Assembly: GCA_964450865.1 (NCBI GenBank)
Contig: CAYVHB010000037.1
Span: 1 to 27,807 of the forward strand
Length of the DNA stretch: 27,807 nucleotides
Direction of reading: 5' to 3'
DNA from: CAYVHB01 sp964450865
GTDB taxonomy: Bacteria > Bacillota > Clostridia > Saccharofermentanales > UBA5734
Under the pieces are notes generated by a model. It saw only the letters and a list, made by a program, of their open reading frames with translations, ran no database searches and was not told where the DNA came from. A program made the position numbers and the translations under genes. Of this stretch, positions 1-7,274 are shown piece after piece (position 1 is the stretch's first letter; each line of letters starts with the position of its first letter).

Positions 1-29
1 TAGACAAACCTGCTGTAGAAATACAGTAA

Positions 30-854
30 GGCGGTTTGCTTCTACCCTACGAGCGTACGCTTGTCGAGGCGCTTCAGGATCAGAATATCTTCCGCCAGCT
101 GGCAAACGTCATCACAACCTCAAGCGGAGATCGTAAAATCCCGGTCGTCGCCAGTCATGGAACCGCCAGTTGGGTTGACGAGGAAGGCCTGATAACGGAT
201 TCGGATGACGTGTTCACTCAGGTTACAATCGGTGCCTACAAGCTGGCGACCATGATCAAGGTTTCTGAGGAGCTGCTGAAAGACAGCGTGTTCAATCTGG
301 AATCTTACATCGCTCGCGAGTTTGGCCGCAGGATTGGTACTGCTGAGGAATCTGCATTCTTTATTGGCAATGGCACCGGCAAGCCTACCGGTATCTTCAA
401 CGCGACGGGTGGTGCCCAGGTCGGAGTGACAGCAGCAAGCCCAACCGCATTTACTGTCGATGAGGTCATCGACCTGTACCATTCGCTCAAGGGACCTTAT
501 CGCAAAAACTCGGTATTTGTGACGAACGACGCAACGGTTAAGGCGATCCGCAAGCTCAAAGACGGCAGCGGACAGTACCTGTGGCAACCGTCGCTTACCG
601 CAGGCGAGCCAGACACGATCCTCAATCGGCCGATCAAGACTTCGGGGCATGTGCCGACGATTGCAGCATCCGCTAAGGTCATCGCTTTTGGCGATTTCAG
701 CTACTACTGGGTCGCTGATCGCCAGGGTCGAGTGTTCCAACGGCTTAACGAATTGTACGCGGCCAATGGCCAGGTCGGTTTTCGGGCGACTCAGCGGGTG
801 GATGGCAAGCTGATTCTGCCCGAAGCGATCCAAGTACTGCAAATGAAAGCATGA
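30..854 (+). CDS. HK97-family phage major capsid protein, 5' part missing
   Basis: This is the C-terminal, shell-forming part of an HK97-fold major capsid protein. It begins with the typical GGLLLP-type start of the mature capsid domain, followed by 'NIFRQLANV' and 'KIPVV', a 'GNGTGKPTGI' loop, and a 'FVTNDATVKAIRKLKD' to 'GDFSYYWVADRQG' tail, all common in this family. The frame is open from the GG codons at 30-35, but a TAA stands immediately before them (27-29). No start with a convincing ribosome site is seen; TTG at 36 would cut off the GG. Full family members have a further 100 or so residues upstream, so the gene is either truncated by the window or broken by a stop or frameshift. The head fibre gene starts 11 bases after its stop. 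The family call is secure; the state of the 5' end is not. Confidence 0.87.
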   Translation, partial: GGLLLPYERTLVEALQDQNIFRQLANVITTSSGDRKIPVVASHGTASWVDEEGLITDSDDVFTQVTIGAYKLATMIKVSEELLKDSVFNLESYIAREFGRRIGTAEESAFFIGNGTGKPTGIFNATGGAQVGVTAASPTAFTVDEVIDLYHSLKGPYRKNSVFVTNDATVKAIRKLKDGSGQYLWQPSLTAGEPDTILNRPIKTSGHVPTIAASAKVIAFGDFSYYWVADRQGRVFQRLNELYAANGQVGFRATQRVDGKLILPEAIQVLQMKA

Positions 855-865
855 GGTGACGGAGC

Positions 866-1087
866 ATGAGTAATGTCAAAAACTACACCGAACAGGGCGG
901 CGACAGCACCGTCATTGGCGGCACCCTGGACGTCGTCAATGGTGGCAAGTTAACCTTTACCGGCACTGAACTGAAGCCGGCAGCATATCAGGCCAACAGC
1001 GAAGCGACCACAATCGCCGGACTGGTTGCCGACTTCAATAGTCTTTTGGCCAAGCTCATCGCAGCCGGTCAGATGGCCGAGTCGTAA
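866..1087 (+). CDS. Phage head fibre-like small protein
   Basis: A 73-residue protein in the slot just after the major capsid gene. The sequence 'YTEQGGDSTVIGGTLDVVNGGKLTFTG', then 'ELKPAAYQANSEATTIAGLVADFNSLLAKL', matches my recollection of the short 'head fibre' family of Bacillota phages: a beta-rich N-terminal half with an IGG..L....GGK.TF pattern and a helical C-terminal half. Such proteins probably decorate the capsid surface, but this role is inferred from family and position. The start ATG lies close behind a weak GGAG, so translation is probably coupled to the capsid gene. No signal peptide or membrane segment is present. Confidence 0.68.
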   Translation: MSNVKNYTEQGGDSTVIGGTLDVVNGGKLTFTGTELKPAAYQANSEATTIAGLVADFNSLLAKLIAAGQMAES

Positions 1088-1120
1088 ACAAAAACTCAAG
1101 GAGAGGAAGGTGCTTGCCTG

Positions 1121-1684
1121 ATGGTTAGAATAATCACCCCTGTCGCAACTGAACCCATAACTCTGGCCGAAGTCCGGCAGCACCTTCGTCTTCCGGGGAA
1201 TGAGGTCGAGGATACGCTGCTGATGTCCCTGATCACAACTGCTCGGTCGTACTGTGAAAACTACACACGTCGTGCCTTGTCAGAGCAGACCCTGGAAGTT
1301 TATCCGGATCGTTTCCCCAGTGCTGATCCGATTGAACTGCCGTACCCGCCACTTCAAAGCGTGACCGAGATCGGCTACAAGGACAGCACCGGTGAGGAGA
1401 CGATTCTTACGCCTTCGGACTACCTTGTGAATACGGACTGCGAACCTGGCCGGATCCTGCCAGCCGTTGGTACGAGCTGGCCAGCGTTCACGCCCTATCC
1501 CACTTCACCGGTTCGGATCCGGTTCGTTGTCGGTTATGAGGAACTGCCTGTTTCCATTCGATTGGCGATGCTCTTGCTGATCGGGCACTGGTACGAAAAC
1601 CGAGAGGCGACCGGTACCGCCAACAGTGTGATTGACTTTTCAGTTCACTCACTGCTGGCACCCTATCGCATGGAGGTGTTCTGA
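1121..1684 (+). CDS. Phage head-tail connector (gp6-like, QLRG/DNA-packaging family)
   Basis: 187 residues. The N-terminal part 'PITLAEVRQHLRLPGNEVEDTLLMSLITTARSYCENYTRRAL' is the classic signature of the gp6-like head-tail connector family, a helical protein that forms a ring under the portal. The C-terminal part ends in a 'PVSIRLAMLLLIGHWYENREA' helix, also typical of the family. It lies between the head fibre gene and the head closure gene, the usual position. A GAGAGGAAGG ribosome site precedes the ATG at a rather long distance. The stop is one base from the next start, which suggests coupled translation. Confidence 0.87.
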   Translation: MVRIITPVATEPITLAEVRQHLRLPGNEVEDTLLMSLITTARSYCENYTRRALSEQTLEVYPDRFPSADPIELPYPPLQSVTEIGYKDSTGEETILTPSDYLVNTDCEPGRILPAVGTSWPAFTPYPTSPVRIRFVVGYEELPVSIRLAMLLLIGHWYENREATGTANSVIDFSVHSLLAPYRMEVF

Positions 1685-1685
1685 G

Positions 1686-1997
1686 ATGGAAGCAGGAAAG
1701 CTTAGGCACAGCATCACCATTCAGGTTATGAACACCAACGAGACCTGGTCCGATCTGGTCACCTGTCAGGCTCAGGTCAACGGCCTGTCCGGTAACGAGT
1801 ACTGGGCAGCATCGGCTGAGCAGGCGCAAAACAGCGTGGATTTCGTTGTGCGCTATACCACGACTCTGGCTGCTATAGTCCCGCAGACTACTCGAATCCT
1901 GTTCCGTGGCGATCGCTACGATGTGCAAAGCATCGATAATTTCATGTACCAGAACCGGTCACTCAAGTTTAGGACGGTGATGCAACATGGACGTTAA
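1686..1997 (+). CDS. Phage head closure / head-tail adaptor protein
   Basis: 103 residues from the ATG at 1686, chosen because GGAGGTG lies about ten bases upstream and because 'MEAGKLRHSITIQ' is the normal N-terminus of this family (SPP1 gp16-like head-tail joining proteins). The central 'WSDLVTCQAQVNGLSGNEYWAA' and later 'TRILFRGDRYDVQSIDN' are typical beta-strand blocks. It is a small beta-barrel protein that closes the connector after DNA packaging and gives the tail a docking surface. An upstream extension to 1632 is open but overlaps the connector gene and has no support. Its last 11 bases overlap the next gene. Confidence 0.85.
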   Translation: MEAGKLRHSITIQVMNTNETWSDLVTCQAQVNGLSGNEYWAASAEQAQNSVDFVVRYTTTLAAIVPQTTRILFRGDRYDVQSIDNFMYQNRSLKFRTVMQHGR

Positions 1998-2376
1998 CGG
2001 GTTGGCAGCAGCGATTGAGCGTGAATTGCAGTCGTATTCTGACACCATTTCCGAAAAAATCGGCGAGGCGGTTGAGACAGTAGCAAATGAGGTCAATGAC
2101 GAGATCAAGCGCCGGGTCACATTCCAGCAGCCAACCGGCAAATACGTGAAAGCATTCCGGATCAAAAAGATCAACACCGGCAGCAAGCAAAACCACAGCC
2201 GTGTCTGGCATGTTGTTGGGCCGCATTACCGACTGGCGCATCTGTTGGAACATGGCCACGCATTAAGAAACGGCGGTCGAGCCAGGGCTTACCCACACAT
2301 CAAGTATGGTGAGGAACTGGCCGAGCGACGCATGCAGGAACTCACGGAACAGGCGGTGCAGGATGCTGGACGTTAA
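1987..2376 (+). CDS. HK97 gp10-like tail attachment protein
   Basis: 129 residues. A helical N-terminus ('AIERELQSYSDTISEKIGEAVETVANEVNDEIKRR') is followed by 'PTGKYVKAFRIKK' and 'HYRLAHLLEHGHALRNGGRARAYPHI', the last being the recognisable core of the HK97 gp10 family. These proteins act at the head-tail junction or tail end during assembly. The gene overlaps the preceding head closure gene by 11 bases and the next gene by 14 bases, so the three are probably translated as a coupled set. The identification rests on the HLLEHGHA...PHI block and gene order. Confidence 0.83.
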   Translation: MDVNGLAAAIERELQSYSDTISEKIGEAVETVANEVNDEIKRRVTFQQPTGKYVKAFRIKKINTGSKQNHSRVWHVVGPHYRLAHLLEHGHALRNGGRARAYPHIKYGEELAERRMQELTEQAVQDAGR

Positions 2377-2677
2377 AGCTTTATTGGAACAGACCGGACT
2401 GCCGGTCCGCGAACAACGGTTTCTCGGTGTCATGCCTTTGCCAGCGATCGTCTATTCCGACGATGTGGAAATCGGCGGTGCGGACCTTAGGAACAATCTG
2501 CTCACCCATACTATCGGCATCGAGTTCTATGCAGAAGCAATCGATTCTTCAAATGAAGCCAAGATCGAGCAGCTCCTGGACAACCTGCCGATCCAATACA
2601 CCCGCCGTCGTGACTGGATTGAGAGCGAAAAGCTGTTCTCGACAGTCTACGAATTCTTAATCACAGAAAGGAAATAA
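2363..2677 (+). CDS. Phage tail completion/terminator-like protein
   Basis: 104 residues from the ATG at 2363, which overlaps the end of the gp10-like gene by 14 bases and follows AGGCGGTG. The open frame extends to 2306, but that extension ('RNWPSDACRNSRNRRCR') looks like out-of-frame reading of the neighbour. The protein has 'LLEQTGLPVREQRFLGVMPLPAIVYSDDVEIGGADLRNNLLTHTIGIEFYAE', a mixed alpha/beta pattern as in small tail terminator proteins of Bacillota siphoviruses. The assignment depends mostly on its position between gp10-like and major tail protein genes; sequence support is moderate. Confidence 0.65.
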   Translation: MLDVKALLEQTGLPVREQRFLGVMPLPAIVYSDDVEIGGADLRNNLLTHTIGIEFYAEAIDSSNEAKIEQLLDNLPIQYTRRRDWIESEKLFSTVYEFLITERK

Positions 2678-2682
2678 ACGTT

Positions 2683-3504
2683 ATGTCGACCAATGGTGAA
2701 AAAATCATTCTGGGCAGCGGTAAGCTGTACGTCACCGAGTACAGCGGCGCGATCCCAGCCGATAACCTTCTCGAAGCCGCCGGAAATCTACTGGGTTACA
2801 TCCAGGGCGGTGCTACCCTCAGTTACAAACCGACCTTCTACCTGGCCGAGGACGACCTGGGTCTCGTCAAAAAGCAGATTCTGACCAAGGAGGAGGTGTC
2901 GCTCAAGAGCGGGATCATGACCTGGAACGGCGACACTTTGAAACGGCTGGTTTCCACTGCCCGAGTCACAGAAAATGGCGTGACCAACAAGCGCCTGGTC
3001 AAAATCGGCGGCGTGGGCAACCAGGACGGCAAGCGCTATATCGTCCGGTTCGTCCATGAGGATGCCACCGATGGCGATGTTCGCGTGACGATTGTCGGCG
3101 GGAACCAGGGTGAACTGGCCCTGTCGTTTGCCAAGGACAAGGAAACCGTCATCGATGCCGAGTTCATCGCAGTGCCGCACGATTCCGAGGGCACCCTGGT
3201 ACTTTTCGAAGAGGACATCGCCGGTCTGGTCGCTCTGACCGTCACGTCTGTCGCCGGTGCTACTACTGGCAAGACAGCTATTACGGTCGTACCGGCGTTG
3301 GATTATACCAACACCTATGTCTACAAGACCGGATCCAGCCTGACCCTGCCTGCTTTCAATGACGACCTGTCCACCGGCTGGACTGCCTGGGATGGGGCTT
3401 CGGAGATCACGGCCACGACCGGTCAGGAGATCGCAATCGCCGAAATCGACGGCGGTAAGCTCTGCCAGGCAGCCGGCAAGACCACAGTTGTGGCCAAGGC
3501 GTAA
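2683..3504 (+). CDS. Phage major tail tube protein
   Basis: 273 residues, preceded by AAAGGAAAT. The N-terminus 'GEKIILGSGKLYVTEYSGAIPADN', then 'LLGYIQGGATLSYKPTFYLAEDDLGLVKK', resembles phage tail tube subunits, which stack as hexameric rings around the tape measure. The second half from about residue 140 is a beta-rich extension rich in Thr, Ala and Gly, ending in 'GKLCQAAGKTTVVAKA', which may be a surface decoration domain. It lies directly before the tail assembly chaperones, the standard place. No catalytic motif is expected. The family call is good; the exact subfamily is not resolved. Confidence 0.82.
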   Translation: MSTNGEKIILGSGKLYVTEYSGAIPADNLLEAAGNLLGYIQGGATLSYKPTFYLAEDDLGLVKKQILTKEEVSLKSGIMTWNGDTLKRLVSTARVTENGVTNKRLVKIGGVGNQDGKRYIVRFVHEDATDGDVRVTIVGGNQGELALSFAKDKETVIDAEFIAVPHDSEGTLVLFEEDIAGLVALTVTSVAGATTGKTAITVVPALDYTNTYVYKTGSSLTLPAFNDDLSTGWTAWDGASEITATTGQEIAIAEIDGGKLCQAAGKTTVVAKA

Positions 3505-3517
3505 GGAGGACTGATCC

Positions 3518-3889
3518 ATGCTGGACTTTACACAATCAGCCAAGCGCTTTCTGGCTGTGAACTTGATCGACAATCAGCAGATTCGTGTGCGTATGCCCAC
3601 CAAGCGTGTCTTTGATGCGCTGATGGGGTTGCGCGACCGGCTGTCCGGACAGATAACGGACGATGCTGGGCAGCTTGATGAGATCTATGGACTGATCGCT
3701 ATCGTCCTCTCGAACAATCTGGAACACACCGAAATCACGCACGAGTATCTGGCTGAGCTCTTCGATATAGAGGATGTTCAGACATTTTTCCAAGCCTACA
3801 TGGCCTTTATCAGCGGAGTTGTGTCGGACCCAAACTCCAAATCCCCTCAATCCCCGACACCGGAGTCGAACAGCATTACCGGTGCCTAA
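3518..3889 (+). CDS. Tail assembly chaperone G
   Basis: 123 residues, with AAGGAGG upstream. This is the short product of a G/GT pair: a mostly helical protein ('RVRMPTKRVFDALMGLRDRLSGQ', 'DEIYGLIAIVLSNNLEHTEITHEYLAELFDIEDVQTFFQAYMAFISGV') that ends in a Ser/Pro-rich tail. Such chaperones bind the tape measure protein and recruit tail tube subunits, and are not found in the finished virion. Ribosomes that slip at CCCAAAC (3829-3835) would make the longer GT form instead of ending at 3889. The role is inferred from position between major tail protein and tape measure, supported by the slippery site. Confidence 0.82.
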   Translation: MLDFTQSAKRFLAVNLIDNQQIRVRMPTKRVFDALMGLRDRLSGQITDDAGQLDEIYGLIAIVLSNNLEHTEITHEYLAELFDIEDVQTFFQAYMAFISGVVSDPNSKSPQSPTPESNSITGA

Positions 3890-4113
3890 CACAGTGGGAA
3901 CGTCTGGTCCATGACCATACCGGCCTGAATTTCAGAGAAATCGGCGATCTGCAATTGGATGAGTATCTCGGCCTACGCCGGGACGCTTACTTGTTTCTGC
4001 TTCAGGAGACCGAAGAAGGTCGAAAACATCTGGAGCAGTGCTGGATCATGGACCAGACTTCCCCGGATCGAGGGGCACTACGCGAACGACACGGCCGACG
4101 CAAAAGGAGGTGA
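3518..4113 (+). CDS. Tail assembly chaperone GT, made by -1 frameshift
   Basis: A second frame, open from well upstream of the G stop to TGA at 4111-4113, continues the G protein after a -1 slip. The zero-frame codons CCA-AAC at 3830-3835 can re-pair as CCC-AAA, and the new frame then reads 'LQIPSIPDTGVEQHYRCLTQWERLV' and '...LDEYLGLRRDAYLFLLQETEEGRKHLEQ'. The fusion is about 198 residues: 106 from the G frame and 92 from the T frame. The T part has no start codon or ribosome site of its own and is highly protein-like. The last codons overlap the AAAAGGAGG of the tape measure gene. The heptamer is an exact X-XXY-YYZ motif. Confidence 0.8.
3829..3835 (+). promoter_or_regulatory. -1 ribosomal frameshift site CCCAAAC
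   Basis: The heptamer is in the right register (C CCA AAC in the G frame). Both tRNAs can re-pair in the -1 frame, and the -1 frame is open beyond it while the zero frame ends 52 bases later. It sets the ratio of the G and GT tail chaperones. A downstream stimulatory hairpin was not worked out. Confidence 0.78.
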
Positions 4114-4118
4114 GCGGT

Positions 4119-6560
4119 ATGGCCAAAGGCATCAAGGGCATCACAGTCGAGATTAATGGCAATACCGCGCCACTCGACAAAGCCCTGAAAAACGTCAACT
4201 CCACAGCCAAGAGCCTGCAGAGCGAACTTACTGCAGTGGAAAAGGGTTTGAAACTGGACCCTAACAATATCACTTTAACCGCACAGAAGAGTCAGCTCCT
4301 CAAGGAAGAGATCGCAGCGACCAAGGAGAAACTGGATGCCCTCAAGGCTGCTCAGGTTCAGGTCAAGGCGCAGTTCGCCGCGGGGACGATTAATCCGGAA
4401 CAGTACCGTGCTTTCCAGCGCGAACTGGAAACAACAAAGATCAAGCTGAATGGCCTGAAGGAAGAAAGCAAGTCCGTGTCCGTTATTGGCACGGCTTTCG
4501 CTGCGGTCAAAGAAAAGGTTCAGGCGGTTCTGGATAAGCTAGCTCCGGTCGCCAACGGCATCAAGAAGGTCGGCGAGGTTTCGGCTAAACTGGCTGTCGG
4601 CGGTATGAAAGTGGTCGGCGGTGCGGTGAACGGTGCGGCACAGGCACTCAAAGCCTACACAGCCGGCGCGGCTGCGGCTGGTACGGCAGTGACGGCGATG
4701 ACCGTGAAGGCGGCCACGGCAGCGGACGAAATCAATACGCTGTCCAAGCAGACCGGACTCTCTACTGACCAGATCCAGAAGTTCCAGTTTGCCAGCGAAA
4801 TCATTGATGTTCCGATGGAGACCCTAACCGGATCCATGGCCAAGCTGACCAGGAACATGGCTGCTGCCACTGACCCGACTAAAGGCGCAGGTAAAGCTTT
4901 CTCTGAATTGGGTGTCAAGGTTCGTGACAGTCAGGGTAACCTCAGAAGCAATCAGGATGTGTTCAACGATGCCATCTTGGCTCTGGGCAAGATGGAGAAC
5001 GCGACCGAACGTGATGCGCTGGCGATGCAGATTTTCGGCAAGTCCGCGCAAGACCTCAATCCCCTGATCCTGGGCGGAGCAGATGCGCTGAAGCAACTGG
5101 GCGACGATGCCGACCGGGCCGGACTGATCATGTCGCAGGATGCGCTGGATAACCTGAACGGATTCCGGGATAGCCTCGATGTGCTGCAGTCAAGCGCCGG
5201 CGCTGCGGGCAATGTTCTAGCCGGATCGTTTGCCGGCGGTATGAAATCGTCGGTTGATATTCTGAACCGCCTGATCCCGCAGGTGACCGACTCGTTGGCC
5301 CAACTGTTAAGCGGCGAGAATATGGCACAAGCGCAGCAGAAACTGACGTCGGACCTAACCATAGGATTTTCACAGCTGATCAGCGATTTTGGCAAACAGC
5401 TGCCAACTTTCCTTGACGGATTCAATGCGGTGATCATCTCACTAGTGACTGCGATCATTGCGGTTCTACCACAGGCGATCAACACCATCCTGCCAACGCT
5501 GATTCAGGGCTTAACGGATCTGGTCAGCGGACTGTTGCCTCAGATCCCGATCCTGCTGCCGATCTTGCTGAATGCTGCCATCCTGCTCTTCATGGGCTTG
5601 ATCAATGGCTTGAGTGTGGTAATTCCGCAGCTCGTTGCTATGCTGCCGGCGCTGATTCAGCAGCTAGGCAATACGATCCTGGTTAATCTGCCGATCATTA
5701 TACAGGCCGGCATACAGCTACTGGTCAGCCTGATACAGGGTCTGGCGCAAACTATCCCACAGCTGATCCCGATCGCTATCGATGCGGTGTTCCTGATCAT
5801 GGAAACACTGCTGGATAATCTGGATTTGCTGATCGATGCGGGCATAGACCTGATCCTGGCCGTTGCCTTTGGCCTGATTGACGCCCTGCCTAGGCTGGTC
5901 GAGAAGATCCCGGTAATCATCGAAAAGCTGGTGCTGGCGATCATGAACAACCTGCCAAAAATCATTGATGCTGGGCTAAAGATCATCGTTGCTCTAGCTG
6001 GAGCACTGATCACGAATATTCCAGTTTTGGTTGGCAAGATCCCGCAGATCCTGGACTCGCTGAAAACCGGATTCATGAACATGCTTTATCGGATCAAGGA
6101 CATCGGCGCGGAGCTGATCTCAGGACTCTGGGGCGGCATACGGGACAAGTTCAGCTGGCTCACGGACAAGATTCGAGGATTTGCCGGCGATGTTCTGGGT
6201 TCGATCAAGCGGTTCTTCGGTATCAGTTCACCTTCCAAGGAGACCCGCCGGTTTGGTGATTTCATCTCCCAGGGATTGGCCCTGGGTATCACAGACGGTG
6301 CAAAAGGCGTGTTGGGCTCGGTCAATAAGTTGACAGCGGATGCCATGTCCGCATTCGGCAATCTGGATCTTTCTGCTTCAGCCGGGCTCCAATGGCAGAA
6401 CAGCCTGGATAGCCAAACTGAACCGAAGAATGTGGCGGACCAAGCAATGCCGGCAGCCAGCAACACAACCATCAACCTGAATGGTAATTACAGCTTCCGG
6501 GACAGAGACGACATCGAGTATTTCATGAACCGGATTGAACTGGCTGTGAGGAGGGTCTGA
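4119..6560 (+). CDS. Phage tail tape measure protein
   Basis: 813 residues from the ATG at 4119, chosen for the strong AAAAGGAGG 8 bases upstream; the open frame to 4038 is only overlap with chaperone GT. The N-terminus 'VEINGNTAPLDKALKNVNSTAKSLQSELTAVEKGLKLDPNN' and the following coiled coil are typical of tape measure proteins. It continues with an Ala/Gly-rich stretch, a 'STDQIQKFQFASEIIDVPMETLTGSMAKLTRNM' region, a long hydrophobic series of imperfect repeats of the PxLIxxxxxLI kind (about residues 440-670), and 'KRFFGISSPSKETRRFGDFISQGLALGITDG' near the end. It fixes tail length and is ejected with the DNA, and the hydrophobic part may enter the host membrane. The length implies a tail of roughly 120 nm by the usual rule of thumb. 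Confidence 0.93.
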   Translation: MAKGIKGITVEINGNTAPLDKALKNVNSTAKSLQSELTAVEKGLKLDPNNITLTAQKSQLLKEEIAATKEKLDALKAAQVQVKAQFAAGTINPEQYRAFQRELETTKIKLNGLKEESKSVSVIGTAFAAVKEKVQAVLDKLAPVANGIKKVGEVSAKLAVGGMKVVGGAVNGAAQALKAYTAGAAAAGTAVTAMTVKAATAADEINTLSKQTGLSTDQIQKFQFASEIIDVPMETLTGSMAKLTRNMAAATDPTKGAGKAFSELGVKVRDSQGNLRSNQDVFNDAILALGKMENATERDALAMQIFGKSAQDLNPLILGGADALKQLGDDADRAGLIMSQDALDNLNGFRDSLDVLQSSAGAAGNVLAGSFAGGMKSSVDILNRLIPQVTDSLAQLLSGENMAQAQQKLTSDLTIGFSQLISDFGKQLPTFLDGFNAVIISLVTAIIAVLPQAINTILPTLIQGLTDLVSGLLPQIPILLPILLNAAILLFMGLINGLSVVIPQLVAMLPALIQQLGNTILVNLPIIIQAGIQLLVSLIQGLAQTIPQLIPIAIDAVFLIMETLLDNLDLLIDAGIDLILAVAFGLIDALPRLVEKIPVIIEKLVLAIMNNLPKIIDAGLKIIVALAGALITNIPVLVGKIPQILDSLKTGFMNMLYRIKDIGAELISGLWGGIRDKFSWLTDKIRGFAGDVLGSIKRFFGISSPSKETRRFGDFISQGLALGITDGAKGVLGSVNKLTADAMSAFGNLDLSASAGLQWQNSLDSQTEPKNVADQAMPAASNTTINLNGNYSFRDRDDIEYFMNRIELAVRRV

Positions 6561-6561
6561 C

Positions 6562-7260
6562 ATGACGATTAACGGAATTGACATTGCCTCCTTCGGAGCG
6601 ATGCTTCTGGCCAAGAACATCACCAACCATGATGTGGTTCAGGTCTATGACTGGCTGGACGGTGCATCGAGCCCGGTATTCTCACGAACTGAGCAAAGAT
6701 TCAAGGACATCTCTCTGACAATCCTTCTGGAAGCAGTATCGGAATCGGAGACGGAGCAACAATTTTCGAGCTTGACCCTGGCATTGAGGGACTGTGTCGT
6801 AGCATTTTCAGGAATGAACAAGCTGCATTCGTGCCATTTCAAAGGTAAAGCTGAGCCGAAAAGGCTGACAGCAAAGGCCTGGCTGGTGGAGATTGAACTT
6901 CTATGCCACAAAACTTATCTGCCTGAGGTGGTCGTTTATGCCAACGGAGTAAGCCATAAGATTATTACCAGTCTCGGTTCGCAGCCATCGCCATGCCTGA
7001 TCACAGTCACACCTCCAACGGCGATCACGGAATTTGTGATTTATGGCTTGGGATCTGGTGAAATTCGGATCAAAAATCTCACGGCTAATGTGCCGCACGT
7101 GATCGACGGCTACCTGTTTCGCTATTTGAAAAATGGCACGAACGATATCGCTAACTACAACGCTTTTGAGTGGCCTGCATTGCCGGTTGGAACGACTGAC
7201 GTGCTGTTTAGTCACTCAACGGCCAATGTCACCATCCAGTACTTTCCCATTTTCAACTGA
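6562..7260 (+). CDS. Distal tail protein (Dit-like)
   Basis: 232 residues, with GAGGAGGG placed well before the ATG and only one base after the tape measure stop. The N-terminal half 'MTINGIDIASFGAMLLAKNITNHDVVQVYDWLDG', then 'RFKDISLTILLEAVSESETEQQFSSLTLALRDC', follows the pattern of siphovirus Dit proteins, which form a hexameric hub between the tube and the tail tip. The C-terminal half is beta-rich, possibly a small galectin-like domain, and ends in 'PVGTTDVLFSHSTANVTIQYFPIFN'. Position between tape measure and tail tip genes is decisive for the call. Confidence 0.78.
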   Translation: MTINGIDIASFGAMLLAKNITNHDVVQVYDWLDGASSPVFSRTEQRFKDISLTILLEAVSESETEQQFSSLTLALRDCVVAFSGMNKLHSCHFKGKAEPKRLTAKAWLVEIELLCHKTYLPEVVVYANGVSHKIITSLGSQPSPCLITVTPPTAITEFVIYGLGSGEIRIKNLTANVPHVIDGYLFRYLKNGTNDIANYNAFEWPALPVGTTDVLFSHSTANVTIQYFPIFN

Positions 7261-7274
7261 AAGGAGGGGCAAAC

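Noticed and set aside
120..842. Long reading frame on - inside the capsid gene
   Set aside because: It is the mirror of a GC-rich coding frame, has no ribosome site or family likeness, and the + frame is a clear capsid protein.
2788..3573. 261-codon frame on - across the major tail protein gene
   Set aside because: Antisense shadow of strong codon bias; no plausible start context and it crosses a gene boundary.
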